DNA of 64,000 nucleotides from Siphonodentalium dalli (Eukaryota > Mollusca > Scaphopoda > Gadilida > Siphonodentaliidae): NCBI GenBank assembly GCA_032622095.1, contig CP136069.1, positions 82,980,958 through 83,044,957 on the forward strand, written 5' to 3'. The position numbers and the translations under genes were made by a program. The notes beneath the pieces are model-generated. The model worked only from the letters and a program-made list of their open reading frames with translations, ran no database searches and was not told where the DNA came from. The first letter of the stretch is position 1, and each line of letters opens with the position of its first letter. Positions 37,580 to 53,133 of this stretch are shown in pieces.

Positions 37580-39206
37580 CCCTTGCAAAAAGAAATCCGA
37601 GCTTTTTTAAAGAAGTTTGGGAATCCTAGGAATTCATAGGATTTCCAAGGTTTGAACCAAGCTTTTTGATTGAAAAAATTTACTCTTCAACAAAGTTTGG
37701 AAATCCTTGGTTGGAACCTTGGTAAAGCTTAGTAAAGCTTGGATCTAAGTTTTACCAAGCTTTACCAAGATTGTCACATAAAGTGAAACCTTGGAAAAGC
37801 TTGGAAAAGCTTGGAAATCCTTGACTCAGTGTTGACCAACCTTGGTAAAGCTAAGTAAAGCTTCTGCTTGGATCTAATATTTACTAGCTTTTCCAAGCTT
37901 TACCAAGGTTCTTACATGAAGTTTGAAAAGCTTGGAAATCCTTGGAAAAGCTTGGTAAAGCTTAGTTGTAGGTCACATGACTGGGTCACATGACTATGCA
38001 GACGTCACTGTTGTCTGTGGCAGCATTTTGAATTAACTGTTGCACTGAGTTTAAATCAATGTTTTATCACAACAATCTTCAGGTAAGTTATTGCTTGTGT
38101 GGCCCTAATGTTTTCTATTTGACTCATAGAATATGGTTGTAGTGATATTTTTATTTATGATATTATGTTAACAATTATTTTACCATTTCCAAGAATAACC
38201 TTCAGGACCACTATCTACCTTTTCATTCCAAAGGCTTGTCTCTATCATTATATATTCTCTGCTAATTTATCTAATTTAACTGTTTTATCACACTCCAAAT
38301 ACCTCAGATCCATAAACATATACCTGTGAATATTATTCTATACATTTTACCGGGTATAAGGTACCATTTATCTCAATCTAAATAGAATAACAAAATTATG
38401 ACTGAAAAGCGAACTTAGAATGAATAATATCATGAATGATTATATGGCATGGTTCATGACTGTTGTAAATTTCAAGAGATTGTATCATAAATGATGATAA
38501 TATTGTCAAAGTTGAAGCCTTTGCAGTGTCATTAGAGATTTTCACCTTTTAAATACAAAACAATTGCAACCTTGGTAAAGCTTGGTAAAGCTGGGTTGCA
38601 ACCTTGGCCAAGGTCATTTACAACCTTGGTAAAGCTTGGTAAAGTTAGGTTGGAAAGCTTGGTAAAGCTTGGAAAAGCTAGGCTGGAACCTTGGTAAAGC
38701 TTGGAAAAGCTGAGCTGGAACCTTGGTAAAGTTTTGAAAAGCTAGGCTGGAACCTTCGTAAAGCTTGGTAAAGCTAGGCTGGAACCTTGGTAAAGCTTGG
38801 TAAAGCTAGGTAAAGCTATGCTGGAACCTTGGTAAAGCTTGGTAAAGCTAGGTAAAGCTAGGCTGGAACCTTGTTAAAGCTTAGTAAAGCTAGGCTGGAA
38901 CCTTGGTAAAGCTTGGTAAAGCTAGGTAAAGCTAGATTGGAAACCTTGGTAAAGCTTGGTAAAGTCATGATTAAGATTTTGTAAAGCTTGGAAATCCTTG
39001 GATAAGCTCGGTTTAATTTGCTGAGGTATTCCAAGGTTTTCCGAACTTGAAACGGGCCAATACCGCCCAAGGATTTCCCAGCTTTTCCAAGGTCTCTAAT
39101 CCTAGGATATCCTAGGAATTCCAAGGAATTTTCCTAACTTTTCCAAGCTTTTATTCCTAGGATATCCTAGGAATTCCTTGGATATCCTAGGACATTTTGG
39201 TAAGGG
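37580..39206 (+). mobile_element. Family A insert, copy 8 (full, 1,627 bp)
   Basis: Full copy with both ends. It has single-base loss in TTTACTAGC (near 37885) and minor core changes. E-box at 37972-37981, splice-donor-like site at 38080-38088. It is the nearest intact reference for the truncated copies (TTTTCTATTT at 38111). Confidence 0.8.
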
Positions 39207-40901
39207 CATGTGTGTGGTGGGGATACCTATATATGTGTGTGGCGGGATACCTATATATGTATGTGGTGGGGATACCTATATATGAGTGTTGGGGATACCA
39301 ATATATGTGTGTGGCGGGGATACCTATAGATGTATGTGGTGGGGATACATATAGATGTATGTGGTGGGAATACCTATATATGTATGTGGTGGGGATACCT
39401 ATATATGTGTGTGGCGGGGATACCTATATATGTGTGTGGCGGGGATACCTATATATGTATGTGGTGGGGAGACTTTTATATGTGTGTTGGGGATACCTAT
39501 ATAGGTGTGTGGCGGGGATACCTATATATGTATGTGGTGAGGATACCTATATATGTGTGTGGTGAGGATACCTATATATGTGTTTGGCTGGGAGACCTAT
39601 ATATGTGTGTGGTAGGGATACCTATATATGTGTGTGGTGAGGATACCTACATATGTCTGTGGAGGGGATACCTATATATGTATGTGGCGGGGAGACCTAT
39701 ATATGTATGTGGAGGGGATACCTATATATGTGTGTGGTGGGAAGACCTACAGATGTATGTGGCGGGGATACCTATATATGTATGTGGCGGGGAGACCTAT
39801 ATATGTATGTGACGGGGATACCTATATATGTATGTGGCGGGGATACCTATATATGTGTGTGGCGGGGAGACCTATAGATGTATGTTGCGGGGATACCTAT
39901 ATATGTGTGTGGTGAGGATACCTATATATGTATGTGGTGGGGATACCTATATATGTGTGTGGCTTGGATACCTATATATGTGTGTGGCTTGGATACCTAT
40001 ATGTGTGTGTGGTAGGGATACCTATATATGTATGTGGTGGTGATACATATATATGTATGTGGTGGGGATACCTACAGATGTGTGAGGTGGGGATACCTAT
40101 ATGTGTATGTGGCGGGGATACCTATATATATGTGTGGTGGTGATACCTATATATGTGTGTGGTGAGGATACCTATATATGTATGTGGTGGGGATACCTAT
40201 AGAGGTATGTGGTGGGGATACCTATATATTTATGTGGCGTGGAAACCTATATATGTGTGTGGTAGGGATACCTATATATGTATGTGGTGGGGATACCTAT
40301 ATATGTATGTGGTGGTAATACCTATATATGTATGTGGTGGGGAGACCTATGGATGTATGTGGCGTGGAGACCTATATATGTGTTTGTTGAGGATACCTAT
40401 ATATGTATCTGGTGGGGATACCTATATATGTGTGTGGTGGTGATACCTATATATGTGTGTGGTGGGGAGACCTATATATGTGTGTGGCGGGGATACCTAT
40501 ATATGTATGTGGTGAGGATACCTATATGTGTGTGGCGGGGATACCTATATATGTGTGTGGTGGGGAGACCTATATGTTTGTGTGGTGAGGATACCTATAT
40601 ATGTGCGTGGCGAGGATACCTATATATGTGTGTGGCGGGGATACCTATATATGTGTGTGGTGAGGATACCTATATATGTGTGTGGCGGGGATACCTATAT
40701 ATGTGTGTGGTGAGGATACCTATAGATGTATGTGGTGGGGATACCTATAGATGTATGTGGCGGGGATACCTATATATATGTGTTATGGGGATACATATAT
40801 ATGTGTGTGGTGGGGATACCTATATATGTGTGTGGTGAGGATACCTATAGATGTATGTTGTGGGGATACCTATAGATGTATGTGGCGGGGATACCTATAT
40901 A
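39207..40901 (+). repeat. 25-bp satellite, block S12
   Basis: 1,695 bp, with the standard post-element start and pre-element end. The middle is shorter than in S11, and the 23-bp cluster is reduced. Confidence 0.96.
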
Positions 40902-42509
40902 CCTTTGCAAAAAGAAATCCGAGCTTTTTTAAAGAAGTTTGGGAATCCTAGGAATTCATAGGATTTCCAAGGTTTGAACCAAGCTTTTTGATTGAAAAAA
41001 TTTACTCTTCAACAAAGTTTGGAAATCCTTGGTTGGAACCTTGGTAAAGCTTAGTAAAGCTTGGATCTAAGTTTTACCAAGCTTTACCAAGATTGTCACA
41101 TAAAGTGAAACCTTGGAAAAGCTTGGAAATCCTTGACTCAGTGTTGACCAACCTTGGTAAAGCTAAGTAAAGCTTCTGCTTGGATCTAATATTTACTAAG
41201 CTTTTCCAAGCTTTACCAAGGTTCTTACATGAAGTTTGAAAAGCTTGGAAATCCTTGGAAAAGCTTGGTAAATCTTAGTTGTAGGCCACATGACTGGGTC
41301 ACATGACTATGCAGACGTCACTGTTGTCTGTGGTAGCATTTTGAATTAACTGTTGCACTGAGTTTAAATCCATGTTTTATCACAACAATCTTCAGGTAAG
41401 TTATTGCTTGTGTGGCCCTAATGTTTTCTATTTGACTCATAGAATATGGTTGTAGTGATATTTTTATTTATGATATTATGTTAACAATTATTTTACCATT
41501 TCCAAGAATAACCTTCAGGACCACTATCTACCTTTTCATTCCAAAGGCTTGTCTCTATCATTATATATTCTCTGCTAATTTATCTAATTTAACTGTTTTA
41601 TCACACTCCAAATACCTCAGATCCATAAACATATACCTGTGAATATTATTCTATACATTTTACCGGGTATAAGGTACCATTTATCTCAATCTAAATAGAA
41701 TAACAAAATTATGACTGAAAAGTGAACTTTGAATGAATAATATCATGAATGATTATATGGCATGGTTCATGACTGTTGTAAATTTCAAGAGATTGTATCA
41801 TTAATGATGATAATATTGTCAAAGTTGAAGCCTTTGCAGTGTCATTAGAGATTTTCACCTTTTAAATACAAAACAATTGCAACCTTGGTAAAGCTTGGTA
41901 AAGCTGGGTTGCAACCTTGGCCAAGGTCATTTACAACCTTGGTAAAGCTTGGTAAAGTTAGGTTGGAAAGCTTGGAAAAGCTAGGCTGGAACCTTGGTAA
42001 AGCTTGGAAAAGCTGAGCTGGAACCTTGGTAAAGTTTGGAAAAGCTAGGCTGGAACCTTGGTAAAGCTTGGTAAAGCTAGGCTGGAACCTTGGTAAAGCT
42101 TGGTAAAGCTAGGTAAAGCTATGCTGGAACCTTGGTAAAGCTAGGTAAAGCTAGGTAAAGCTAGGCTGGAACCTTGGTAAAGCTTAGTAAAGCTAGGCTG
42201 GAACCTTGGTAAAGCTTGGTAAAGCTAGGTAAAGCTAGATTGGAAACCTTGGTAAAGCTTGGTAAAGTTATGATTAAGATTTTGTAAAGTTTGGAAATCC
42301 TTGGATAAGCTCGGTTTAATTTGCTGAGGTATTCCATGGTTTTCCGAACTTGAAACGGGCCAATACCGCCCAAGGATTTCCAAGCTTTTCCAAGGTCTCT
42401 AATCCTAGGATATCCTAGGAATTCCAAGGAATTTTCCTAACTTTTCCAAGCTTTTATTCCTAGGATATCCTAGGAATTCCTTGGATATCCTAGGACATTT
42501 TGGTAAGGG
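40902..42509 (+). mobile_element. Family A insert, copy 9 (full, 1,608 bp)
   Basis: Full copy. The left end reads CCTTTGCAAAA, one base changed from CCCTTGC. One CTTGGAAAAG unit is missing near 41115, the first E-box is mutated to GCCACATGAC, and the second is intact at 41298-41307. Splice-donor-like site at 41393-41401. Last element copy in the window. Confidence 0.8.
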
Positions 42510-45500
42510 CATGTGTGTGGTGGGGATACCTATATATGTGTGTGGCGGGGATACCTATATATGTATGTGGTGGGGATACCTATATATGAGTGTTGGGGAT
42601 ACCAATATATGTGTGTGGCGGGGATACCTATAGATGTATGTGGTGGGGATACATATAGATGTATGTGGTGGGAATACCTATATATGTATGTGGTGGGGAT
42701 ACCTATATATGTGTGTGGCGGGGATACCTATATATGTGTGTGGCGGGGATACCTATATATGTATGTGGTGGGGAGACCTATATATGTGTGTTGGGGATAC
42801 CTATATAGGTGTGTGGCGGGGATACCTATATATGTATGTGGTGAGGATACCTATATATGTGTGTGGTGAGGATACCTATATATGTGTTTGGCTGGGAGAC
42901 CTATATATGTGTGTGGTAGGGATACCTATATATGTGTGTGGTGAGGATACCTACATATGTCTGTGGAGGGGATACCTATATATGTATGTGGCGGGGAGAC
43001 CTATATATGTATGTGGCCGGGATACCTATATATGTGTGTGGTGGGAAGACCTATAGATGTATGTGGCGGGGATACCTATATATGTATGTGGCGGGGAGAC
43101 CTATATATGTATGTGGCGGGGATACCTATATATGTATGTGGCGGGGATACCTATATATGTGTATGGCGGGGAGACCTATAGATATATGTTGCGGGGATAC
43201 CTATATATGTGTGTGGTGAGGATACCTATATATGTATGTGGTGGGGATACCTATATATTTGTGTGGCTTGGATACCTATATATGTGTGTGGTAGGGATAC
43301 CTATATATGTATGAGGCGGGGATACCTATATATGTATGTGGTGGTGATACCTATATATGTATGTGGTGGGGAGACATATATATGTATGTGGCGGGGAGAC
43401 CTATATATTTGTGTGGTGAGGATACCTATTTATGTATGTGGTGGGGATACTTATATATGTATGTGGCGGGGATACCTATATATGTGTTTGGTGGGGATAC
43501 CTATATATGTATGTGGTGGGGATACCTATATATGTATGTGGTGGTGATACCTATATATGTATGTGGTGGTGAGACCTATAGATGTAAGTGGCGGGGAGAC
43601 CTATATATTTGTGTGGTGCGGATACCTATATATGTGTGTGGAGGGGAGACCTATAGATGTATTTGGCTGGGATACCTATATATGTGTGTGGTGAGGAGAC
43701 CTATATATGTGTGTGGTGGGGATACCTATAGATTTGTGGTGGGGATACCTATATATGTATGTGGTGGGGAGACCTATATATGTATGTGGCGGGGATACCT
43801 ATATATGTGTGTGGTGGGGATACTTATATATGTGTGTGGCGGGGATACCTATATATGTGTGTGGCAAGGATACCTATATATGTATGTGGCAAGGATACCT
43901 ATATATGTATGTGGTGGGGAGACTTATATATGTGTGTGTTGGGGATACCTATATATGTGTGTGACGGGGATACCTATATATGTATGTGGTGGGGATACCT
44001 ATATATGTGTGTGGCGGGGATACCTATATATGTATGTGGTGGGGATACCTATATATTTGTGTGTTGGGGATACCTATATATGTGTGTTGGGGATACCTAT
44101 ATATGTGTGTGGCGGAGATACCTATATATGTATGTGGTGAGGATACCTATATATGTGTGTGGTGAGGATACCTATATATGTGTGTGGCGGGGAGACCTAT
44201 ATATGTGTGTGGTAGGGATACCTATATATGTGTGTGGTGAGGATACCTATATATGTCTGTGGAGGGGATACCTATATATGTATGTGGCGGGGAGACCTAT
44301 ATATGTATGTGGCGGGGATACCTATATATGTGTGTGGTGGAGAGACATATAGATGTATGTGGCGGGGATACTTATATATGTATGTGGCGGGGAGACCTAG
44401 ATATGTATGTGGCGGGGATACCTATATATGTATTTGGCGGGGATACCTATATATGTGTGTGGCGGGGAGACCTATAGATGTATGTTGCGGGGATACCTAT
44501 ATATTTGTGTGGTGAGGATACCTATATATGTATGTGGTGGGGATACCTATATATGTGTGTGGCTTGGATACCTATATATGTGTGTGGTAGGTATACCTAT
44601 ATATGTATGTGGTGGGGATACCTATATATGTATGTGGTGGTGATACCTATATATGTATGTGGTGAGGAGACCTATAGATGTATGTGGCGGGGAGACCTAT
44701 ATATGTGTGTGATGAGGATACCTATATATGTATGTGGTGGGGATACTTATATATGTGTGTGGCGGGGATACCTATATATGTGTGTGGTGGGGATACCTAT
44801 ATATGTATGTGGTGGGGATACCTATATATGTATGTGGTGGTGATACCTATATATGTATGTGGTGGGGAGACCTATATATGAATGTGGCGGGGAGACCTAT
44901 ATATGTGTGTGGTTAGGATACCTATATATGTGTGTGGAGGGGAGACCTATAGATGTTATTGGCAGGGATACCTATATATGTGTGTGGTGGGGATACCTAT
45001 AGATGTGTGGTGGGGATACCTATAGATGTGTGGTGGGGATACCTATATATGTATGTGGCGGGGAGACCTATATATGTATGTGGCGGGGATACCTATATAT
45101 GTGTGTGGTGGGGATACCAATATATGTGTGTGGCGGGGATACCTATATATGTGTGTGGCGGGGATACCTATATATGTATGTGGTGGGGAGACCTATATAT
45201 GTGTGTGGTGGGGCTACCTATATATGTGTGTGGCGGGGATACATATATATGTATGTGGTGGGGATACCTATATATTTGTGTGGTGGGGATACCTATATAT
45301 GTATGTGGTGGGTATACCTATATATGTATGTGGTGGGGATACCTATATATGTGTGTGGTGGGGATACCTATAGATGTTTGTGGTGGGGATACATATAGAT
45401 GTGTGTGGTGGGGATACCTATATATGTATGTGGTGGGGATACCTATATATGTGTGTGGTGGGGATACCTATAGATGTATGTGGTGGGGATACCTATATAT

Positions 45501-48500
45501 GTAAGTGGGGGGATACATATAGATGTATGTGGTCGGGATACCTATATATGTATGTGGTGGGGATACCTATATATGTATGTGGTCGGGATACCTATATATG
45601 TGTGTGGTGGGGATACCTATAGATGTATGTGGTGGGGATACCTATATATGTATGTGGTGAGGAGACCTATATATGTGTGTGGTGGGGATATCTATAGATG
45701 TGTGGTGGGGATACCTATATATGTATGTGGCGGGGAGACCTATAAATGTATGTGGCGGGGATACCTATATATGTGTGTGGTGGGGAAACCAATATATGTG
45801 TTTGGCGGGGATACCTATATATGTGTGTGGCGGGGATACCTATATATGTATGTGGTGGGGAGACCTATATATGTGTGTGGTGGGGATACCTATATATGTG
45901 TGTGGCGGGGATACCTATATATGTATGTGGTGGGGATACCTATATATGTGTGTGGTGGGGATACCTATATATGTATATGGTGGGGATACCTACATATTTG
46001 TGTGGTGGGGATACCTATAGATGTCTGTGGTGGGGATTCCTATAGATGTGTGTGTTGGGGATACCTATAGATGTGTGTGGTGGGGATACCTATATATGTA
46101 TGTGGTGGGGATAACTATATATGTGTGTGGTGGGGATACCTATAGATGTGTGTGGTGGGGATACCTATATATGTGTGTGGTGGTGATACCTATATATGTG
46201 TGTGGTGGTGATACCTATATATGTGTGTGGCGGGGATACCTATAGATGTATGTGGTGGGGATACATATAGATGTATGTGGCGGTGATACCAATAGATGTA
46301 TGTGGTGGGGATACCTATATATGTATGTGGTGGGAATACATATATATGTATGTGGTGCGGATACCTATATATGTATGTGGTGGGGATACCTATAGATGTA
46401 TGTGGTGGGGATACCTATATATGTATGTGGTGGGGATACCTATATATGTATGTGTTGGGTATACCTATATATGTATGTGGTGGTGATATCTATAGATGTG
46501 TGTGGTGGGGATACCTATATGTGTGTGGTGGGGATACCTATATGTATGTTTCGGGGATAACTATATGTATGTGGCGGGGATACCTATATGTGTGTGGTGG
46601 TGATACCTATATATGTATGTGGTGGGGATACCTATATATGTGTGTGGTTGGGATACCTATATATGTATGTGGTGGGGATACCTATAGATGTGTATGGTGG
46701 GGATACCTATATATGTGTGTGGTGGGGATACCTATATATGTATGTGGTGGGGAGACCTATATATGTGTGTGGTGGTAAGTTACCTATATATGTATGTGGT
46801 GGGGAGACCTATATATGTATGTGGTGGTGATACATATATATGTGTGTGGTGGGGATACCTATATATGTGTGTGGTGGCGATACCTATAGATGTGTGTGGT
46901 GGGGATATCTATATATTTATGTGGTGGGGATACCTATATATGTATGTGGTGGGGATACCTATATATGTATGTGGTGGTGATACCTATATATGTGTGTGGT
47001 GGGGATACCTATAGATGTGTGTGGTGGGGATACCTATAGATGTATGTGGTCGGGAGTCCTATATATGTATGTGGTGGGGATACCTATATATGTGTGTGAG
47101 GGGGATACCTATATATATGTGTGTGGTGGGGATACCTATATATGTGTGTGGTGGGGATACCTATATATGTATGTGGTGGTGATACCTATATAGGTATGTG
47201 GTGGGAATACCTATAGATGTGTGTGGTGGGGATACCTATATATGTATGTGGCGGGGATACCTATATATGTGTGTGGTGGGGATACCTATATATGTATGTG
47301 GCGGGGATACCTATATATGTATGTGGTGGGGATACCCATAGATGTATGTGATGGGGATACATATATGTGTGTGTCGGGGATACCTATATATGTGTGTGGT
47401 AGGGATACCTATATATGTATGTGGTGGGGATACCTATATATGTATGTGGTGGTGATACCTATATATGTATGTGGTGGGGAGAACTATGGATATATGTGGC
47501 GTGGAGACCTATATATGTATGTGGTGGGGATACCTATATATGTGTGTGGTGGGGATACCTATATATGTATATGGTGGGGATACCTACATATTTATGTGGT
47601 GGGGATACCTATAGATGTGTGTGGTGGGAATACCTATAGATGTGTGTGGTGGGGATACCTATATATGTATGTGGTGGGGATACCTATATATGTGTGTGGT
47701 GGGGATACCTATAGATGTATGTGGTGGGGATACCTATATATGTGTGTGGTGTGGATACCTATATATGTATGTAGTGGGGATACCTATATATGTATGTGGT
47801 GGGGATACCTATATATGTATGTGGTGGGGATACCTATAAATGTGTGTGGTGGGGATACCTATAGATGTATGTGGTGGGGATACCTATATATGTATGTGGT
47901 GGGGATACCTATATATGTGTGTGGTGGTGATACCTTTATATGTATGTGGTGGGGATACCTATATATGTATTTGGCGGGGATACCTATATATGTGTGTGGT
48001 GGTGATACCTATATATGTGTGTGGTGGGGATACCTATATATGTGAGTGGCGGGATACCTATAGATGTATGTGGTGGGGATACCTATAGATGTATGTGGCG
48101 GTGATACCAATAGATGTATGTGGTGGGGATACCTATATATGTATGTTGTGGGGATACCTATATATGTATGTGGTGGGGATACCTATATATGTATGTGGTG
48201 GGGATACCTATAGATGTATGTGGTGGGGATACCTATATATGTATGTGGTGGGGATACCTATATATGTATGTGGTGGGGATACCTATATATGTGTGTGGTG
48301 GGGATACCTATAGATGTATGTGGTGGGGAAACCTATATATGTATGTGGTGGGGATACCTATATATGTGTGTGGTGGTGATACCTATATATGTATGTGGTG
48401 GGGATACCTATATATGTATTTGGCGGGGATACCTATATATGTGTGTGGTGGTGATACCTATATATATGTGTGTGGTGGGGATACCTATATATGTGTGCGG

Positions 48501-49744
48501 CGGGATACCTATAGATGTATGTGGTGGGGATACCTATAGATGTATGTGGCGGTGATACCAATAGATGTATGTGGTGGGGATACCTATATATGTATGTTGT
48601 TGGGATACCTATATATGTATGTGGTGGGGATACCTATATATGTATGTGGTGGGGATACCTATAGATGTATGTGGTGGGGATACCTATATATGTATGTTGT
48701 GGGGATACCTATATATGTATGTGTTGGGTATACCTATATATGTATGTGGTGGTGATACCTTTAGATGTGTGTGGTGGGGATACCTATATATGTGTGTGGC
48801 GGTGATACCTATATATATGTGTGTGGTGGGGATACCTATATATGTGTGTGGTGGGGATACCTATATATGTATGTGGTGGTGATACATATATATGTATGTG
48901 GTGGGGATACCTATATTTATATGTGGCGGGGATACCTATATATGTGTGTGGTGGTGATACCTATATATGTGTGTGGTGAGGATACCTATATGTATGTGGC
49001 GGGGATACCTATATGTATGTGGTGGGGATACCTATATGTGTGTGGTGGTTATACCTATATATGTATGTGGTGGGGATACCTATATGTGTGTGTGGTTGGT
49101 ATACCTATATATGTATGTGGTGGGGATACCTATAGATGTGTATGGTGGGGATACCTATATATGTGTGTGGTGGGGATACATATATATGTATTTGGCGGGG
49201 ATACCTATATATGTGTGTGGTGGTGATACCTATATATGTGTGTGGTGGGGATACCTATATATGTGAGTGGCGGGATACCTATAGATGTATGTGGTGGGGA
49301 TACCTATAGATGTATGTGGTGGGGATACCTATATATGTATGTGGTGGGGATACCTATATATGTGTGTGGTGGTGATACCTTTATATGTATGTGGTGGGGA
49401 TACCTATATATGTATTTGGCGGGGATACCTATATATGTGTGTGGTGGTGATACCTATATATGTGTGTGGTGGGGATACCTATATATGTGAGTGGCGGGAT
49501 ACCTATAGATGTATGTGGTGGGGATACCTATAGATGTATGTGGCGGTGATACCAATAGATGTGTGTGGTGGGGATACCTATATATGTGTGTGGCGGGGAT
49601 ACCTATATATATGTGTGTGGTGGGGATACCTATATATATGTGTGGTGGGGATACCTATACATGTATGTGGTGGGGAGACCTATATATGAGTGTGGTGGTG
49701 ATACCTATATATGTATGTGGCGGGGATACCTATAAATGTGTGTG

Positions 49745-52700
49745 GTGGGGATACCTATATATGTATGTGGTGGGGATACCTATAGATGTGTGTGGTGGGG
49801 ATACCTATATTTGTGTGTGGTGGGGATACCTATATATTTATGTGGTGGGGATACCTATATATTTATGTGGTGGGGATACCTATATATGTATGTGGTGGGG
49901 ATACCTATATATGTGTGTGGTGGTGATACCTATATATGTGTGTGGTGGGGATACCTATATATGTATGTGGTGGGTGTACCTATATATGTATGTGGTGGGG
50001 ATACCTATATATGTGTGTGGTGGGGATACCTATAGATGTGTGTGGTGGGATACTTATAGATGTGTGTGGTGGGGATACCTATATATGTATGTGGTGGGGA
50101 TACCTATATATGTGTGTGGTGGGGATACCTATAGATGTATGTGGTGGGGATACCTATATATGTGAGTGGGGGGATACATATAGATGTATGTGGTCGGGAT
50201 ACCTATATATGTATGTGGTGGGGATACCTATATATGTATGTGGTCGGGATACCTATATATGTGTGTGGTGGGGATACCTATAGATGTATGTGGTGGGGAT
50301 ACCTATATATGTATGTGGTGAGGAGACCTATATATGTGTGTGGTGGGGATATCTATAGATGTGTGGTGGGGATACCTATATATGTATGTGGCGGGGAGAC
50401 CTATAAATGTATGTGGCGGGGATACCTATATATGTGTGTGGTGGGGAAACCAATATATGTGTTTGGCGGGGATACCTATATATGTGTGTGGCGGGGATAC
50501 CTATATATGTATGTGGTGGGGAGACCTATATATGTGTGTGGTGGGGATACCTATATATGTGTGTGGCGGGGATACCTATATATGTATGTGGTGGGGATAC
50601 CTATATATGTGTGTGGTGGGGATACCTATATATGTATATGGTGGGGATACCTACATATTTGTGTGGTGGGGATACCTATAGATGTCTGTGGTGGGGATTC
50701 CTATAGATGTGTGTGTTGGGGATACCTATAGATGTGTGTGGTGGGGATACCTATATATGTATGTGGTGGGGATAACTATATATGTGTGTGGTGGGGATAC
50801 CTATAGATGTATGTGGTGGGGATACCTATATATGTATGTGGTGGGGATACCTATATATGTGTGTGGTGGTGATACCTATATATGTGTGTGGTGGTGATAC
50901 CTATATATGTATGTGGCGGGGATACCTATATATGTGTGTGGTAGTGATACCTATATATGTGTGTGGTGGTGATACCTATATATGTGTGTGGCGGGGATAC
51001 CTATAGATGTATGTGGTGGGGATACATATAGATGTATGTGGCGGTGATACCAATAGATGTATGTGGTGGGGATACATATATATGTATGTGGTGGGAATAC
51101 ATATATATGTATGTGGTGCGGATACCTATATATGTATGTGGTGGGAATACCTATATATGTATGTGGTGGGGATACCTATATATGTATGTGGTGGGGATAC
51201 CTATATATGTATGTGTTGGGTATACCTATATATGTATGTGGTGGTGATATCTATAGATGTGTGTGTGGGGATACCTATATGTGTGTGGTGGGGATACCTA
51301 TATGTATGTTTCGGGGATAACTATATGTATGTGGCGGGGATACCTATATGTGTGTGGTGGTGATACCTATATATGTATGTGGTGGGGATACCTATATATG
51401 TGTGTGGTTGGGATACCTATATATGTATGTGGTGGGGATACCTATAGATGTGTATGGTGGGGATACCTATATATGTGTGTGGTGGGGATACCTATATATG
51501 TATGTGGTGGGGAGACCTATATATGTGTGTGGTGGAGAGTTACCTATATATGTATGTGGTGGGGAGACCTATATATGTATGTGGTGGTGATACATATATA
51601 TGTGTGTGGTGGGGATACCTATATATGTGTGTGGTGGCGATACCTTTAGATGTGTGTGGTGGGGATACCTATATATTTATATGGTGGGGATACCTATATA
51701 TGTATGTGGTGGGGATACCTATATATGTATGTGGTGGTGATACCTATATATGTGTGTGGTGGGGATACCTATAGATGTGTGTGGTGGGGATACCTATAGA
51801 TGTATGTGGTCGGGAGTCCTATATATGTATGTGGTGGGGATACCTATATATGTGTGTGAGGGGGATACCTATATATATGTGTGTGGTGGGGATACCTATA
51901 TATGTGTGTGGTGGGGATACCTATATATGTATGTGGTGGTGATACCTATATATGTATGTGGTGGGAATACCTATAGATGTGTGTGGTGGGGATACCTATA
52001 TATGTATGTGGCGGGGATACCTATATATGTGTGTGGTGGGGATACCTATATATGTATGTGGCGGGGATACCTATATTTGTGTGTGGCGGGGATACCTATA
52101 TATGTATGTGGTGGGGATACCTATAGATGTATGTGATGGGGATACATATATGTGTGTGTCGGGGATACCTATATATGTGTGTGGTAGGGATACCTATATA
52201 TGTATGTGGTGGGGATACCTATATATGTATGTGGTGGTGATACCTATATATGTATGTGGTGGGGAGAACTATGGATGTATGTGGCGTGGAGACCTATATA
52301 TGTATGTGGTGGGGATACCTATATATGTGTGTGGTGGGGATACCTATATATGTATATGGTGGGGATACCTACATATTTATGTGGTGGGGATACTTATAGA
52401 TGTATGTGGTGGGGATACCTATAGATGTGTGTGGTGGGGATACCTATAGATGTGTGTGGTGGGGATACCTATATATGTATGTGGTGGGGATACCTATATA
52501 TGTGTGTGGTGGGGATACATATAGATGTATGTGGTGGGGATACCTATATATGTGTGTGGTGTGGATACCTATATATGTATGTAGTGGGGATACCTATATA
52601 TGTATGTGGTGGGGAAACCTATATATGTATGTGGTGGGGATACCTATATATGTGTGTGGTGGGGATACCTATAGATGTATGTGGTGGGGATACCTATATA

Positions 52701-53133
52701 TGCATGTGGTGGGGATACCTATATATGTGTGTGGTGGTGATACCTTTATATGTATGTGGTGGGGATACCTATATATGTATTTGGCGGGGATACCTATATA
52801 TGTGTGTGGTGGTGATACCTATATATGTGTGTGGTGGGGATACCTATATATGTGTGTGGCGGGATACCTATAGATGTATGTGGTGGGGATACCTATAGAT
52901 GTATGTGGCGGTGATACCAATAGATGTATGTGGTGGGGATACCTATATATGTATGTTGTGGGGATACCTATATATGTATGTGGTGGGGATACCTATATAT
53001 GTATGTGGTGGGGATACCTATAGATGTATGTGGTGGGGATACCTATATATGTATGTGGTGGGGATACCTATATATGTATGTGGTGGGGATACCTATATAT
53101 GTGTGTGGTGGGGATACCTATATATGTATGTGG
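49745..53133 (+). repeat. 3.39-kb higher-order repeat, unit 1
   Basis: Variant order repeats at an offset of 3,389 bp. Markers are the TATATTTGTGTG then TATATATTTATG run at about 49805-49870 and at 53195-53255, and the GAGTGGGGGGATAC unit at about 50164 and 53553. Boundaries are approximate. Confidence 0.8.
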
